Below are positions 1-11,287 of a DNA stretch of 64,000 bases, in pieces (the first letter of the stretch is position 1; the number at the start of each line of letters is the position of its first letter). The stretch spans positions 104,923,319 to 104,987,318 of the forward strand of contig CP136066.1 in assembly GCA_032622095.1 (NCBI GenBank), in the 5' to 3' direction. Under the pieces are notes generated by a model, which ran no database searches, was not told where the DNA came from, and was given only the letters and a program-made list of their open reading frames with translations. The stretch is from Siphonodentalium dalli (taxonomy: Eukaryota; Mollusca; Scaphopoda; Gadilida; Siphonodentaliidae). A program made the translations under genes and the position numbers.

Positions 1-1140
1 AGTACGCCCCATCTGAACTACCTGTACTCCCCACCTGAACTACCTGTACTCACCACCTGAACTACCAGTACTCACCACCTGAACTACCGGTACTCCCCAC
101 CTGCACTACCTGTACTCCCCACCCACCTGAACTACCAGTACGCCCCACCCGAACTACCGATACTCACCACCTGAACTACCAGTACACCCCACCTGAACTA
201 CCTGTACTCCCCACCTGAACTACCGGTACGCCCCACCCGAACTACCTGTACTCCCCACCTGCACTATACCGGTACTCCCCACCCACCTGAACTACCAGTA
301 CGCCCCACCTGAACTACCAGTACGCCCCACCTGAACTACCTGTACTCCCCACCTGCACTACCAGTACGCCCCACCTGAACTACCTGTACGCCCCACCTGA
401 ACTACCTGTAGTCCCCACCTGAACTACCGGTACTCACCACCTGCACTACCGGTACTCCCCACCTGCACTACCGGTACTCCCCACCCACCTGAACTACCAG
501 TACGCCCCACCTGAACTACCAGTACGCCCCACCTGAACTCCCCACTTGCACTACCAGTACGCCCCACCTGAACAACCTGTACTCCCCACCTGAACTACCT
601 GTACTCCCACCTGCACTACCAGTACGCCCCACCTGAACTGCCAGTACTCACCACCTGGACTACCGGTACTCCCCACCTGAACTACCGGTACGCCCCATCT
701 GAACTATCGGTACTCCCCACCTGAACTACCGGTTCTCCCAACCTGAACTACCGGTACTCCCCACCTGAACTACCGGTACTCCCCACCTGCACTACCGGTA
801 CTCCCCACCTGCACTACCGGTACTCCCCACCCACCTGAACTACCAGTACGCACCTGAACTACCAGTACGCCCCACCTGAACTACCTGTACTCCCCACCTG
901 CACTACCAGTACGCCCCACCTGAACTGCCAGTACTCACCACCTGGACTACCGGTACTCCCCACCTGAACTACCGGTACGCCCCACCTGAACTATCGGTAC
1001 TCCCCACCTGAACTACCGGTACTCCCCACCTGAACTGCCGGTACTCGCCACCTGCACTACCGGTACTCCCCACCCACCTGAACTACCAGTACGCCCCACC
1101 TGAACTACCAGTACGCCCCACCTGAACCTGAACGCCCCAC
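1..1140. repeat. 22-bp minisatellite array
   Basis: About fifty head-to-tail copies of a 22-bp unit, roughly GTACTCCCCACCTGAACTAC plus two bases, run from the window edge to about 1140. Variation is concentrated at the base before GTAC (A, T or C), at GTACTC versus GTACGC, and at GAACTA versus GCACTA. Some copies carry an extra CCAC or short deletions. The period is not a multiple of three and no long frame survives, so it is not coding. Each unit carries CACCTG, an E-box form. The array continues past the left edge. Confidence 0.97.
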
Positions 1141-1189
1141 CCACCTGAACTACCACGTGCATGTGATTGTTTGTGTGTCCCTAATAAAT

Positions 1190-1545
1190 GTGCACACATA
1201 CGGATATATCGCACACTCAGCTTTATCTTTGGGTGTCAGGTCCTGGTTGATCAGTATACATACTCCACCGTCAGCCTGATCTCCCTCAATGAAGTCAGCT
1301 TTATCTTTAGATGTCAGGTCCCTGTTCATCAGTATAAATACTCCACCGTCGGCCTGATAGCCTGGTGGAAGCACCTCACGTGCCCTGGTGTTCTGTCCAG
1401 GTTATATTTGAGCCAGGATTCCGTTCAACATATGGTATCGGGTTTGGTATAATTAACAACGGCGTGGAATTCTGATGATTTATCTTTGACGCTCCTGCAG
1501 TTGACTGTCATAATTTCGAGACTTTCCAACACTCCCGCTCCATCG
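1190..1545 (-). pseudogene. LINE apurinic-like endonuclease domain, 5' fragment with internal duplication
   Basis: Read on the minus strand, about 1530-1430 encodes NCRSVKDKSSEFHAVV, then a KPD and a TESWL motif. This is the signature of the APE-type endonuclease of CR1/jockey-like non-LTR retrotransposons. A stop falls just before TESWL. A second frame (about 1374-1200) gives VLPPGYQADGGVFIL, the next conserved block, followed by a 25-codon near-exact tandem repeat (ADGGVFILMNRDLT and ADGGVCILINQDLT). Such an internal duplication is not a normal part of the family. No reverse transcriptase follows; the minisatellite abuts the end. Recognition is by motif; clade assignment is tentative. Confidence 0.7.
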
Positions 1546-1761
1546 TGGGTGTATAATGTATAGGCCTAACCGGTTCTGATAAGTTGAAAAATAATGAGGT
1601 AGCAATTAGAATATTGCAAACTTAAAGGGGGAAATTGTGTTTTCTCTTGAGTTGGGAATATGATGGGTGCAGATGGAAATTATAAGCTGAAAACCCCCCG
1701 CCATAACAAAATCCCTCTAGTCACGTCCCTGCATGTGTCGCCACTCCCCTGTTCGGAACTA

Positions 1762-2391
1762 CCTTACTCGTATTTAAATTCGCGCAGTACAATTTTTCGC
1801 GCACCCATCGGTGCGCGAATTTAAAACTGAGCGAAAAATAGTACGAATCCTGAGTTTATGCAGAGTCACTCAGAGGTATGTCTATGAGTACATAGATGTA
1901 AATCATGGTAACATCTTTTATATTGCAATGCTTGTAAGAAATACACATATTCCACGACGAAGCGACATGAAACCACGTCTCCATATCCAAACAATAGAGT
2001 TACACCATGGTCATGCAACCCCAGTCAAATTCAGGTATGATGTTCAACTATTGGAAATACACACAGCTAACTGATTTTTTCAAAGACAACATCCTATGCG
2101 GTTGTGGTTTTACTTCTTTCGAGATAATTTCAATTATGTTCATAACCATGCATTTGAATAATATGATGATTGCTTGGAGCACAATTTTACCACCCATCTT
2201 CTCAACAAAATGTTAAGGCAGTTACAATCAACTCGATGTTCGTCATGCTTGCTCTTTAATATGGACACGTATCTTCAGGAACCATTAAGGACTCAAACTG
2301 TCACCTGATACAAGTCTTTCACGAAACTATGTATGCGCGAATTCAACACTGAGCGAAAAATAGTACTACGCGAATTTAAATACGAGTAAGG
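1762..2391. mobile_element. MITE with 40-bp terminal inverted repeats, TA target
   Basis: The ends CCTTACTCGTATTTAAATTC (1762 onward) and its complement ending at 2391 form terminal inverted repeats of about 40 bp with two mismatches. A TA lies outside each end (1760-1761 and 2392-2393), consistent with a TA target-site duplication. The inner TIR motif, GAGCGAAAAATAGTAC preceded by GCGCGAATT, is repeated inside the left end near 1812-1843, so the terminus looks duplicated. No transposase is visible in the 630 bp. TA targeting fits Tc1/mariner-like elements, but the family is not identified. Confidence 0.8.
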
Positions 2392-3020
2392 TATTGAGAT
2401 TGTAAGGTAAAGGTTGGAATTTTCAAATACATGTCAATTGTTGATTATCCACTTTAAACTTAGACTGGGTCTCACGTTTATATCAAACGGTCTTTTAAAG
2501 TTGGAACTTGGGTATCACATAAACACTCACTCAATTGGTCAAACTTTTAGCAGTTGAAAATGGCATGCATGCCTGGTAAATTAGTTGGATTATTTAAATG
2601 TTTCGTTTTGCCTTTATATAATTTTGAGAGATTTTGCTGTTATATTCTTTTTTCATTTATTTATTTCTTTCTTTTTTCTGTATTTTGTTTTTGTATTTAT
2701 TTATTTAAACCAAAACATTATTGTATCGAACACTATTTATTCCCAAAATGTATGATTTACTTGCTTTGAGTGAGTTTAATCTCTTCGGCGGGGCTTCAAC
2801 GCCATTCTCACCGTCACAATCAGTTTGCCGATGTTTTCGCATTTGGGTTGTGTATCGGGCAGTGGTGAGTACTGACTGGAACTGTTTAACCGTGACCTCT
2901 ACTTTGCCATTTGTGTCGTCAATCAGCTTTGCTTGACATTTCAAAAATGAAATCAGTAGGAGCCTTTATTTATTCAAAATTAATATATGTCTGTAGTTGT
3001 ATAGGCGTTGTGGTCGGATA

Positions 3021-3147
3021 TGATGAGAAAGATCAAATTGTGCATGTTTGTTGAAAGTTATCCAGCCCGGTTCAATGCGCCTAGTTGCAGCTACCTACGC
3101 CTGAACAGAGTTGATTAACATGTTTGTCACATCACTTTCATATTTGG
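3021..3147. repeat. Direct repeat, left copy, flanking LINE fragment
   Basis: A stretch centred on GAAAGTTATCCAGCCCGGTT at 3052 recurs at 4362-4480 in the same orientation with clear divergence. The two copies bracket the LINE C-terminal fragment at 3160-3960. They are not tRNA-like and show no LTR ends. Confidence 0.7.
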
Positions 3148-3159
3148 AATACATTGGAA

Positions 3160-3960
3160 TGTATGTATAAAACATTTATTATGCCGCTTATGGATTACGG
3201 AGATGTCATTTTGTGCTCACGTGTGGAAAACTCTTCTTGAACTACTTGATGTGATACATTATAACGCCGCGAGAATTGTTAGTGGGCTAAATAAATATGT
3301 TCTTAATCGAAAACTCCCCACTAAACTATGATGGCCGACACTTGACACCAGACGCGAACACCATCAATTTCATCCTTGGCAGAAAATAATTCCTGGTAAA
3401 GCCCCTAATTAGCTGAGTAAACTTTTGGCGACCTTTGCTAAAGATCAATCTACTTACTCACATCGATATCCGTTACTATTCGTACAGAAACGCACCAATA
3501 CAGAACATTATAAATCTACTTTTCTGCTTGAGATGATGTCCAAATGGAATGGCGTGGTAATTAATGGTTCAGATAATCGTACAAAAATCAATATACTGAA
3601 ATTAATGTATGACAAATTACCTATCTTCCCTCCTAAACTGCCACCATACTTTAATACATGCACTTGCAAGTGGAACATTGTGCACTCCAAGATAAGGAAC
3701 AACTGCAGTGATTTAAATTAAGATAAAGTGAGAAATTATATTTCTATAACAGCCCACTGTCAATGCGGGTATTATATAGAAGACGCATCGCATTTGTTCT
3801 TCCAGTGCCCATTATTTGAAGAAAACCGTTTACTATTCTTCCAGAACCTCTGGTTAATTGGCATCTTTATTGATAGGCTTGAAGATATCCTCTTCGGGGC
3901 CCAGGCTAAGCAACTTATCCAATACTCTAAATGTTAGAACTGTTAGTTTTTGTTTAGCAT
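3160..3960 (+). pseudogene. LINE reverse transcriptase C-terminal region, degenerate (CR1/jockey-like)
   Basis: Successive frames translate to the 3' end of a non-LTR retrotransposon ORF2. A block near 3175-3300 reads KTFIMPLMDYGDVILCSR, then (another frame) VIHYNAARIVSGLN, the usual sequence after the polymerase domain. The frame at 3425-3721 continues with KLPPYFNTCTCKW and KIRNNCSDLN. A third frame at 3728-3937 holds the terminal zinc-knuckle-like motif CQCGYYIEDASHLFFQCPLF. At least two stops and one frameshift break it. Fingers, palm and endonuclease are absent, as expected of a 5'-truncated insertion. Function is lost. Confidence 0.75.
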
Positions 3961-4361
3961 TTCGCAATCGTTCAATGCATCGTCACGTAGATTCCACTGA
4001 CGGTAAAAATATCAAAATTCTAAAAACTCCTATATCCGTCTATATACATGTATTCATGTATTCGCCCATATAGCTATAAAATGTTTCAGCTCAACTAGCC
4101 ATAGGATTTACATCCCCCTCCTAAATATCTGTTTACAGCCTTAAACGCTAACCCTCAATTTCGCCCCCTTTCATCCAGGTACTACATCCCAACCAAGCAT
4201 AATACCATATATATATTAATAAGGGAGAGGAGCAATGATCTAAGTTGAATAACTTGTGCTCCCATCCATTTTGAATACATTATATCATATTTCACACTCT
4301 ATTTGTTAAAATATATAATGTATTCATGTAAACTGGGTCTAAATAAAATATGTTCAAACAT

Positions 4362-4480
4362 TGATGAGAAATATCATGTTCGTTGAAAGTTATCCAGCCC
4401 GGTTCAATGCGCTCAGTTGTAGCTACAGATGCATGCACAGCGTGGGTTAACTTATTTGTCACATCACCTTCATATTTCTA
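4362..4480. repeat. Direct repeat, right copy, flanking LINE fragment
   Basis: Second copy of the repeat at 3021-3147, including ATCCAGCCCGGTTCAATGCG and the TTTGTCACATCAC block. Same orientation as the left copy. Confidence 0.7.
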
Positions 4481-5680
4481 GTTTGTTAGTTTGTATTATA
4501 TTTCAAAATTAAATTCGAGTTTAATTTATACTCGGTAAAATACGCTCATTTATAGGTAGAAACATATATGGCATACATACGCATGTATCTTCGCTCATAT
4601 CTTCTGATGTCAGCTCATTAGAATACAGTTATTGTAAGGCTTGTAATTATGTGAGCAATTAACACCCTCATTACGAAATGTTACGAAATATTATTTGACC
4701 AGAAAATTGCGCTCGCATAATCAGTATCAAACATCGATATTTAGCTCTGTCCCTTGTGCACGTTTAGTTCCGAAGTCGCTTAGCTTAGATTGTCCTGGTT
4801 TATTGACTTTTCGTTACTCCGTACTGTGAGTTTATCTGAGTTGACTGTAGCCGTCTATCACATTGTCTCGTCTGTTTCCGAAGAAGTAGAGAATTTGTTA
4901 TCCCTACGTGATAACCCAATGTGATTGGCATCACATATGTGGCTATAAACAATCATGTGATCGGTTTACTTACGTACGTGCGATTGGCACATGAGCAGGT
5001 ATCGCAGGAATGGGAGGATATCGTCCAGTTGTTGTGTCATCATCCTTCAAGGTATGTCATAATTTTTGATTCTTTACTAATTAATTTCGCACAACGAAAC
5101 TACAAATGCCCATTATCATACTAGTACTGTCGTTATTTGACTGTGTGTAATTTTATCTTTTAAACAGTTTAAATATGTACGCCCCGTTCATTTGTTGTTC
5201 GGGGTAATAATGTTTTCAACTAAATTAAATTTTTTATGCAGGTTCACTACCTCACAAAATATGTCTTTACTATAAAGTTACGTCCAATCGTTCGAAATTT
5301 CGGATCAACTTTAGTTCTGGTTTATAAATTCAGTTAATGCTGCCTCAATGGAATGCAATTTTAAATGAAAGTTTACAACCTTAAAATACAAGTAAAAGTT
5401 ATATTTGTGTGGTCCTCTCATTGTAACTCCACGCACGTGTACGGGTGTTTTATTACAACCACACTTGGTGTGTGGCTGAATTGCCCCAGACTACAAGCTT
5501 TGTTTGAGTTTTGATTTGTTCAATGATTTTCGCCACAGTTAAGGGCATTTGTGAAATAAAGCAACTGGCGTATTATCCATGCAACGCATGTTGGTGCTTC
5601 TTTTGGCGGTTAATATTTGATAACAGAACATTACTTTAAACATTATAGTGTATCAAACAGATGTAAGTTACACATCATAT
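4481..5680. other. No gene recognised
   Basis: AT-rich sequence. The only open frames are under 70 codons and resemble nothing I recognise. No convincing splice signals, RNA gene or repeat boundary was seen. Confidence 0.5.
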
Positions 5681-5685
5681 TTATT

Positions 5686-5860
5686 AGTAGAGTCGCTTAT
5701 GTACTTCCGTGGGAATTTTTTGGACAAATGTAGAGACTATGATATTATGATAGGGTATCACTTACTTTGTCGGAAAAAGTTTGTTAGACTTCATGGGTCC
5801 GCGACTGGAGGGAATTATGACGTCACAAGGATGACGTCATTGTCAGTTCAGTTCAGATGT
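5686..5860. repeat. Dispersed repeat with TGACGTCA-like motifs, copy 1
   Basis: The block from AGTAGAGTCGCTTATG through CGTGGGAA, AGAGACTATG, GGAAAAAGTTTGTTAGAC, CGCGACTGG and ATGACGTCA matches, in inverse orientation, 13600-13770. Homology is visible over about 170 bp. Both copies keep a GACGTCA core next to GCGAC. Confidence 0.7.
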
Positions 5861-6444
5861 AGGGTTGTCCTAAGAACTGACGAATACTGCGAATATTTCT
5901 TAATTGGTATACATATTTTTCAGTAAGAGCAATTCATCAATAGTAGTTCTCAAAGTACAGTACCCATATTAACGGGAAAATGTTATTCCAGTTAAAGATG
6001 GCAGCCAAAATGGCACCAGAAAATCAACAATTTTGCGATTTTCTAAAATCTCATATAAATATCTTTCCGTGTTGATAGCGACTGCGAATTGTGACATTTC
6101 AGTGCGTACTTATTGCTTCAGTAATGTAGTGCATCAATTGTATTGTACAAAACATGTTCGATCTGTCAAAAAATCTAATTTAGACAACAGAATTATAGCA
6201 TTTTGCTAAAAATCAATTCCGATATTCTAGCAATAGATTTAAAGAAATGAGCGGAATTCAGTGAGGGGAAAGAGATATTCGTGCCACATGCGGCATTATT
6301 ATCACATTTCAACAGAACAGTTCGATTTCATCCAAGAGGGCTACCAAAATGGCAGTAAAAATACAAAAGTATGTGTTCGTTACACCACCGAATGTCGTCC
6401 TGGCATAACATCATGGGCAATTAGGTTAATCGACTACTTATAAG

Positions 6445-8300
6445 TATTCGCATAGCTTTAATTTATTGTACATATTAACGGACGTCATGTCTTCAAATTT
6501 CATGATATTAAGGGAGAAGAGAGTTGAAGGGAAAATCCAACTCTCAATGTGAAATTAGAAGTATGTGTAGACCTCCCTCTTAGCTTGAGGATTGTCTAGC
6601 CTCCTGTGCTATGCTCTAAGCCGGAGTACTAATTGAGAAATATTGGTTGTTACCATATCAAAATGCAATCGATGATGCAGATACGCGTTGGTGTTAGTTC
6701 TTTTCATGACATCTACTCAGTAGAGAATGTCTATAGTGTATCATATAAGTTAGCAACACACAACTGTTTCTTGTGATAGCTATAAAGTGGGTATTGTACT
6801 TCTCAGCTACACCATAATTCTTGACAAGCAAGAAACAACACATTCTTCTTGTTTATAAAACTCAAACAATAGTAGAATTAATTATATGGCTGTCATTTGG
6901 CCTGCTTGTATCACTGTTAGTTGCGCTGTAACCATGGTTTAAATTTGCATGGCAACACCATTTGAACCTCGTTTAGCTGAACTTAGCAGGCTTCAATCGT
7001 ATTGAATACCACGGCAGAATAAAATAGAATATATCCCATAGGTGGATAATATAATATATACCAGGTTTTGAAATCTGGATGATGCTATTCAACAAAGTAG
7101 TCCAACCACTTTCATAGCATATGTGGAGTCCTTTTGTGAAGTTCAATAAGTTACTGGCCTCCCACGACATGTTTATTCAGTTAAAATGAACATTATCACA
7201 CACCAGGCTAGATCCCCGACACCAGACGAAGTGGTGTGTCTGGTTCTTGGCTTTCCTGGCGTTCAATTAATCGGTGGTAGCCACACAAAGTGATTCGTTC
7301 ATCATACGAAATGCGTCTTGGTATTAACACAGTAGGCCGGTATGGACCATTGATAGTATACAGCAAAATGATATCCCATATTGATTTCAATGATTTATGC
7401 GTATGAAGAGTTTAGTGGGACAATGCATTGCGTTTGTATATCAGTTCAACGTGAAAGTGGTTCTTGGCAATGGTTATGATTGTGGTGCCACTCCCACTTG
7501 AATAATGATTATTTAGAAGTTTATCGAAATCAGCAGGGACTGCGCAACTTCTCTGCATATCCAACCCTGCAGTTTAAATGATAAAAGAATGTGAATTGTT
7601 TTCGAGCCAAAAATGGCAAGCGATACTTATTATATAACTAATTCCCGCGTTTTGACGAAATGTACGACCACACGATGGAAAACGGGTAAAGAATCCACTG
7701 GTACTGATGGGTCTTCTGGTGTCATGTCATCAATTTGATTTATTATGTCCAATATACTCTGGAATCCAGGTTCTGAATACTGAAGCTTAGAACGTTATCA
7801 TGAACCAAAGGAAATGCGGAAATGAAGGAAGTTGAATTAGCCCGCGTAGCTATGGATGTTGCCATGGTCCATTATAATAATGGAATCTTTCAGATCATAT
7901 TATATAGGCCGATCCGATTATATCCTAATGCCTCAAACGGTTCTTATTATGTTCGACTAGGTGTTATCAGATCAGTCTGGCTATATCCCATAAATTGTAT
8001 ATATCATGCTGCATTCGTGCATCATTGCAATCTACCCCAACAAAGAGGCGTATATAGATCAACTTCTGCAGAAATGTAAACGGTAATGGGGAGGCTATTG
8101 TACGAAGAGCTCCACACACGTTCACTTGATGAGCAAGCCAGTTTGATCAGATAGACTTTAGCTTAAACAGTATTTATTCCATTAATAATACAATACGTAT
8201 TCGTTTCATCGTGGGCCGGATTCGACATCAACTGTGCAGGCTTATGTGAGTTTGATGGTCCATATGCACATTAGCGCTACTGTTATATGAGACAAACCAA
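6445..8300. other. No gene recognised
   Basis: No recognisable coding region, structural RNA or repeat boundary. Short ORFs at 6973-7170, 7208-7390 (both minus) and 7822-8079 (plus) show no family motif and are taken as chance. Confidence 0.45.
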
Positions 8301-8304
8301 TTAA

Positions 8305-8784
8305 AGGTACTCAACCCGTAAAGAGGGTCCCCATCTCAACAGATTCCAACAACAACAATCCGATCAGAGGGTCCTATATTACTATTTCTTTGGCTTTGGG
8401 GGTAAAAAATATTTGATTCGAGTCGAGGAACCCATCAAACAAAGCTCAGAGTCATTAGATATTGATTTTTGAAAATTCTTATGTTCTCGAGATGAGTACT
8501 TATAACTGCCGTCAATTGGGTAACATGCTCGAGATTTTACGCCAAAATTCTATTCAAACAGACAAGGATGGATAACTCTATAATCAAGTGGGTAATAATA
8601 ACGAATTTTTTACTATCTTCTGGGCCAGAAAGAATTCCCGATAATGAAAAATAATAGATTTCTAAAATCGATATCTAACAAATCTGAGCTTTGATGGGTG
8701 ACTTCCTCGACTCGAATCAAATATTTTTGACCCCCGAAGCCATTGAAATAGTAATTGAGAGGAGTTTTATCGGGTTGAGTACCT
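8305..8784. mobile_element. TTAA-flanked 480-bp fold-back MITE, copy 1
   Basis: The element starts AGGTACTCAACCCG and ends CGGGTTGAGTACCT, each end abutted by TTAA (8301-8304 and 8785-8788). The inverted arms extend inward about 180 bp: the left arm's GGGGGTAAAAAATATTTGAT and GAGTCGAGGAACCCATCAAA return in complement near 8680-8750. A second copy of identical length lies at 50286-50765. TTAA targeting is typical of piggyBac-like transposases. There is no coding capacity. Confidence 0.88.
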
Positions 8785-9009
8785 TTAACATGCAGTAAAC
8801 AAAACTATGCTAATACCGCTGTGATGCAAGTAAATATATTGCTTGAGTTATATTTCAAATTTTACCTGATCCCATACTGGTCGTCATGTTAATGCACACA
8901 TGAAATGTACCGACATAATCATTGACGAAAATCTTACTTTCAAATAACACATATCAATGTTAACCAGAACAAATATCACGCAATTTACTGTTTAGGTAAA
9001 GCCGATCGA

Positions 9010-9430
9010 TTTCTCCCAAAAAGCGCACTAAAAACTCGTTATTTCTCCTTAATTCACAGTCATCTCCTGTTCGGAGTAATACTCTGGGGACACGTTTCAG
9101 CATCAGGGTCTCTTTTTCGGTTACAGAAAAAAGCAGTCCGGATCTTATGCAATAAAATATATCGCAATCATACAGAGCCATTGTTTAAAATTCTAAAACT
9201 TCTTAAATTCCATGGCCTGTATCATCTTCAAATCGCATTGTTCATGTACGATTGGAAAAAACCACACGACAGTCCGGCAACTTGATGACCACAATTCCAA
9301 GGACGAATTTCTCCCAAATCCTACCAATATATTCATTCCCGTGTGTGTGGATCTGCTTGGACCCAACACACAAATTTGCAGCTGGCAGAACCATCTTTAA
9401 ATCTTCCATACGTATAAATGTGCAATCACA
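9010..9430 (+). pseudogene. LINE C-terminal fragment (CR1/jockey-like)
   Basis: One plus-strand frame near 9040-9270 reads LLFGVILWGH, then LFRLQKKAVRILCNKIYRNH, TEPLFKILKLLKFHGLY and QIALFMYDWKK. This is the conserved post-polymerase segment of CR1/jockey-like retrotransposons. It continues, decayed, to about 9430. The start is truncated inside the domain and no catalytic YxDD is present. It is not the same segment as the fragment at 3160-3960, and the two are separate insertions. Confidence 0.78.
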
Positions 9431-10135
9431 CTATAGTAACTCAGTAAATTGTGACAACGCGGAATGCCGAGATTGTAGAAAGTATAATTGGAACAATAAG
9501 TATACATGCATTATGTATAATTGCGCTTAAGAGACGTGTCCTCGTCATGTGCCGTAACCCTGGATTACTCACCATTTATGGGCACAAATCCATGGGCACA
9601 TAATTGTATAGACATATTAGTCCGGTGCCATGTGTACCCAATATAGACCCAGTAATTTTTCTCTGTAAAATCTAGTTTCGTTTGCTTTTTGCAATCATAA
9701 GGCATTTGTACAACAGAAAAGTTTTGGTGCCATTTTTCTGAGACCATTTAGGGTGAAAATTTTCCGATTTTCGGAGGGTGGGGTCAGAATTTCAAAAAAA
9801 TGTTTTTTTTGGTTACATATGCACAACAAAGTATGGCATAATGCATATCAAAATAACCGTAGTCTATTTAAGCCCATCCAAGAAGCTTTCGTGGAGAATT
9901 AAGAAAACGCCGTTAGGTATATATGGAAATATTGGTGTTTTTCGACTAATTTTTTAATTTTTCAGGAAATTGTTATACAATATAACTTTTTGCCCTGTGA
10001 CATATCAGAAATGATTAGAAGAATATTAACACAAGACACCTTAATATCTTAGTGCATTATTAATCACATAATAAACAATTATACATTCACATGGTTTACA
10101 TAATTATTCATCATAGTCGTCAGAGTCGCCGGAAA

Positions 10136-11287
10136 ACAAAATCAAGTCTTACAGAATATCTTGCACAAAAAGTTGTTGATTACTACAAGACAAGCACCAG
10201 AGATGCAATATATATACTAAGGAAATGGCCACCTATAAGCCTTTGGCTTACTGCCAAATCCTTTTCTCTAATGTTAAATTGTTATCGTCCTTATATTATG
10301 TATTATATGTGCTATTCTTGAGAATAACATATTGTTTACACTAAGCACCAGAGATGTTATCGTGTCAACAGAGAGTGGCGCAAGAGGAAATTCACGATGT
10401 GCCAGCCGTCGGTCAACTACACAAGAAGAAGCAGACACGATAATGATGCTAAACGGGACAGATGCATCTAAATCAGGATACAAAGTGCACATATTATCAC
10501 CAGATACTGACGTGTTGGTGTTGTCGCTTCGACGAGCTGAGTAGCTTGGACCGGACGCATGTGTGATTCTAAGTGCTGGCAACAAATTCCGACAGATTAA
10601 TCTCAACCAAGTAACCAAAGCACTGGGACCAGACAAGGTTGCTGCATTTCCTGGATTTCACGCCTTTACTGGTTGTGATACAACTGGCCGTTTCGCTGGA
10701 AAAGGGAAGCTAAAATGTTGGAAAGTATTTGATAACGCGGACAATCGTATAATTACAGCATTCGGTTCCCTTGGAAAAAGCAAAATGCCCAGTGAAATTA
10801 CCATTCGCCAATTAGAACGATATGTCTGTAAACTATACCCCCCAAGACCCCCAAAATTGAAGACATCGGGGAACTACGATGGCACCTCTTTAAACAAAAG
10901 CAGGCAGAGGCAGAACAATTACCACCAACAAAGGAAGTCTTGTTAAACCACATTCTACGGGCGCACTACCAAGGAATCGTTTGGTGCAATGATCTTGTGG
11001 CACAACCAAGCTTACCATCACCGCTAGCCTGTGGATGGTATGAAGACAGTGAAGGATGTCGTCCAAAAACATCAAGCCAGAAACCTGCACCCGATGCTGT
11101 ATTACAACTAGTTAGATGTTCATGTGGCAAAGGGCGATGCAAAACTAATTGTTGTTCATGTCGCAAGCATCAGATGAGGTGTACAGAAATGTGTTTATGT
11201 GAAGGGTCTGAAGATGATTGTGAGAATACTGACATTGATGCACATATTGAAGAAGACTCCGGCGACTCTGACGACTATGATGAATAA
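10136..11287 (+). pseudogene. FEN/PIN-like nuclease-type protein with C-terminal CXC domain, disrupted
   Basis: Joining frames gives one protein-like series: KTKSSLTEYLAQ (10136), EEADTIMML (about 10425), HILSPDTDVLVLSLRR (10490), PGFHAFTGCDTTGRFAGKGK (10650), RWHLFKQKQAEAEQLPPT (about 10880), RAHYQGIVWCNDLVAQPSLP (10965). A cysteine cluster follows at about 11113-11210 (spacing C-x-C-x4-C-x3-CC-x-C-x6-C-x3-C-x-C), then an acidic tail GDSDDYDE. Breaks seen: a 137-bp insertion (10206-10342), an in-frame TAG at 10542-10544 and a frameshift near 10846. The EAD, SPDTD and GCD blocks resemble the acidic motifs of FEN1/XPG-type nucleases, and the cluster resembles TSO1/tesmin CXC DNA-binding repeats. 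Both assignments are inference. I recall the family only as uncharacterised proteins of marine invertebrates. Confidence 0.6.
10206..10342. mobile_element. 137-bp insertion with 14-bp target-site duplication
   Basis: AAGCACCAGAGATG occurs at 10192-10205 and 10343-10356, exactly bracketing 137 bp. Removing one copy and the insert restores the reading frame series of the host gene (KTSTRD continuing into VIVST). A 14-bp duplication fits LINE-machinery (SINE-like) insertion, but there is no clear poly-A or A-box, so the class is open. Confidence 0.7.

Noticed and set aside
1-1140. CRISPR-like array
   Set aside because: Units are contiguous 22-bp repeats without unique spacers, and the genome is eukaryotic.
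2705-2944. 79-codon minus-strand ORF (KLIDDTNGKVEVTVKQFQSV)
   Set aside because: Reads like protein in part, but no family, splice site or promoter could be identified; kept out of the feature list.
3021-4480. LTR retrotransposon
   Set aside because: The flanking repeats lack TG...CA ends, primer-binding site and gag-pol; the interior is a LINE fragment.
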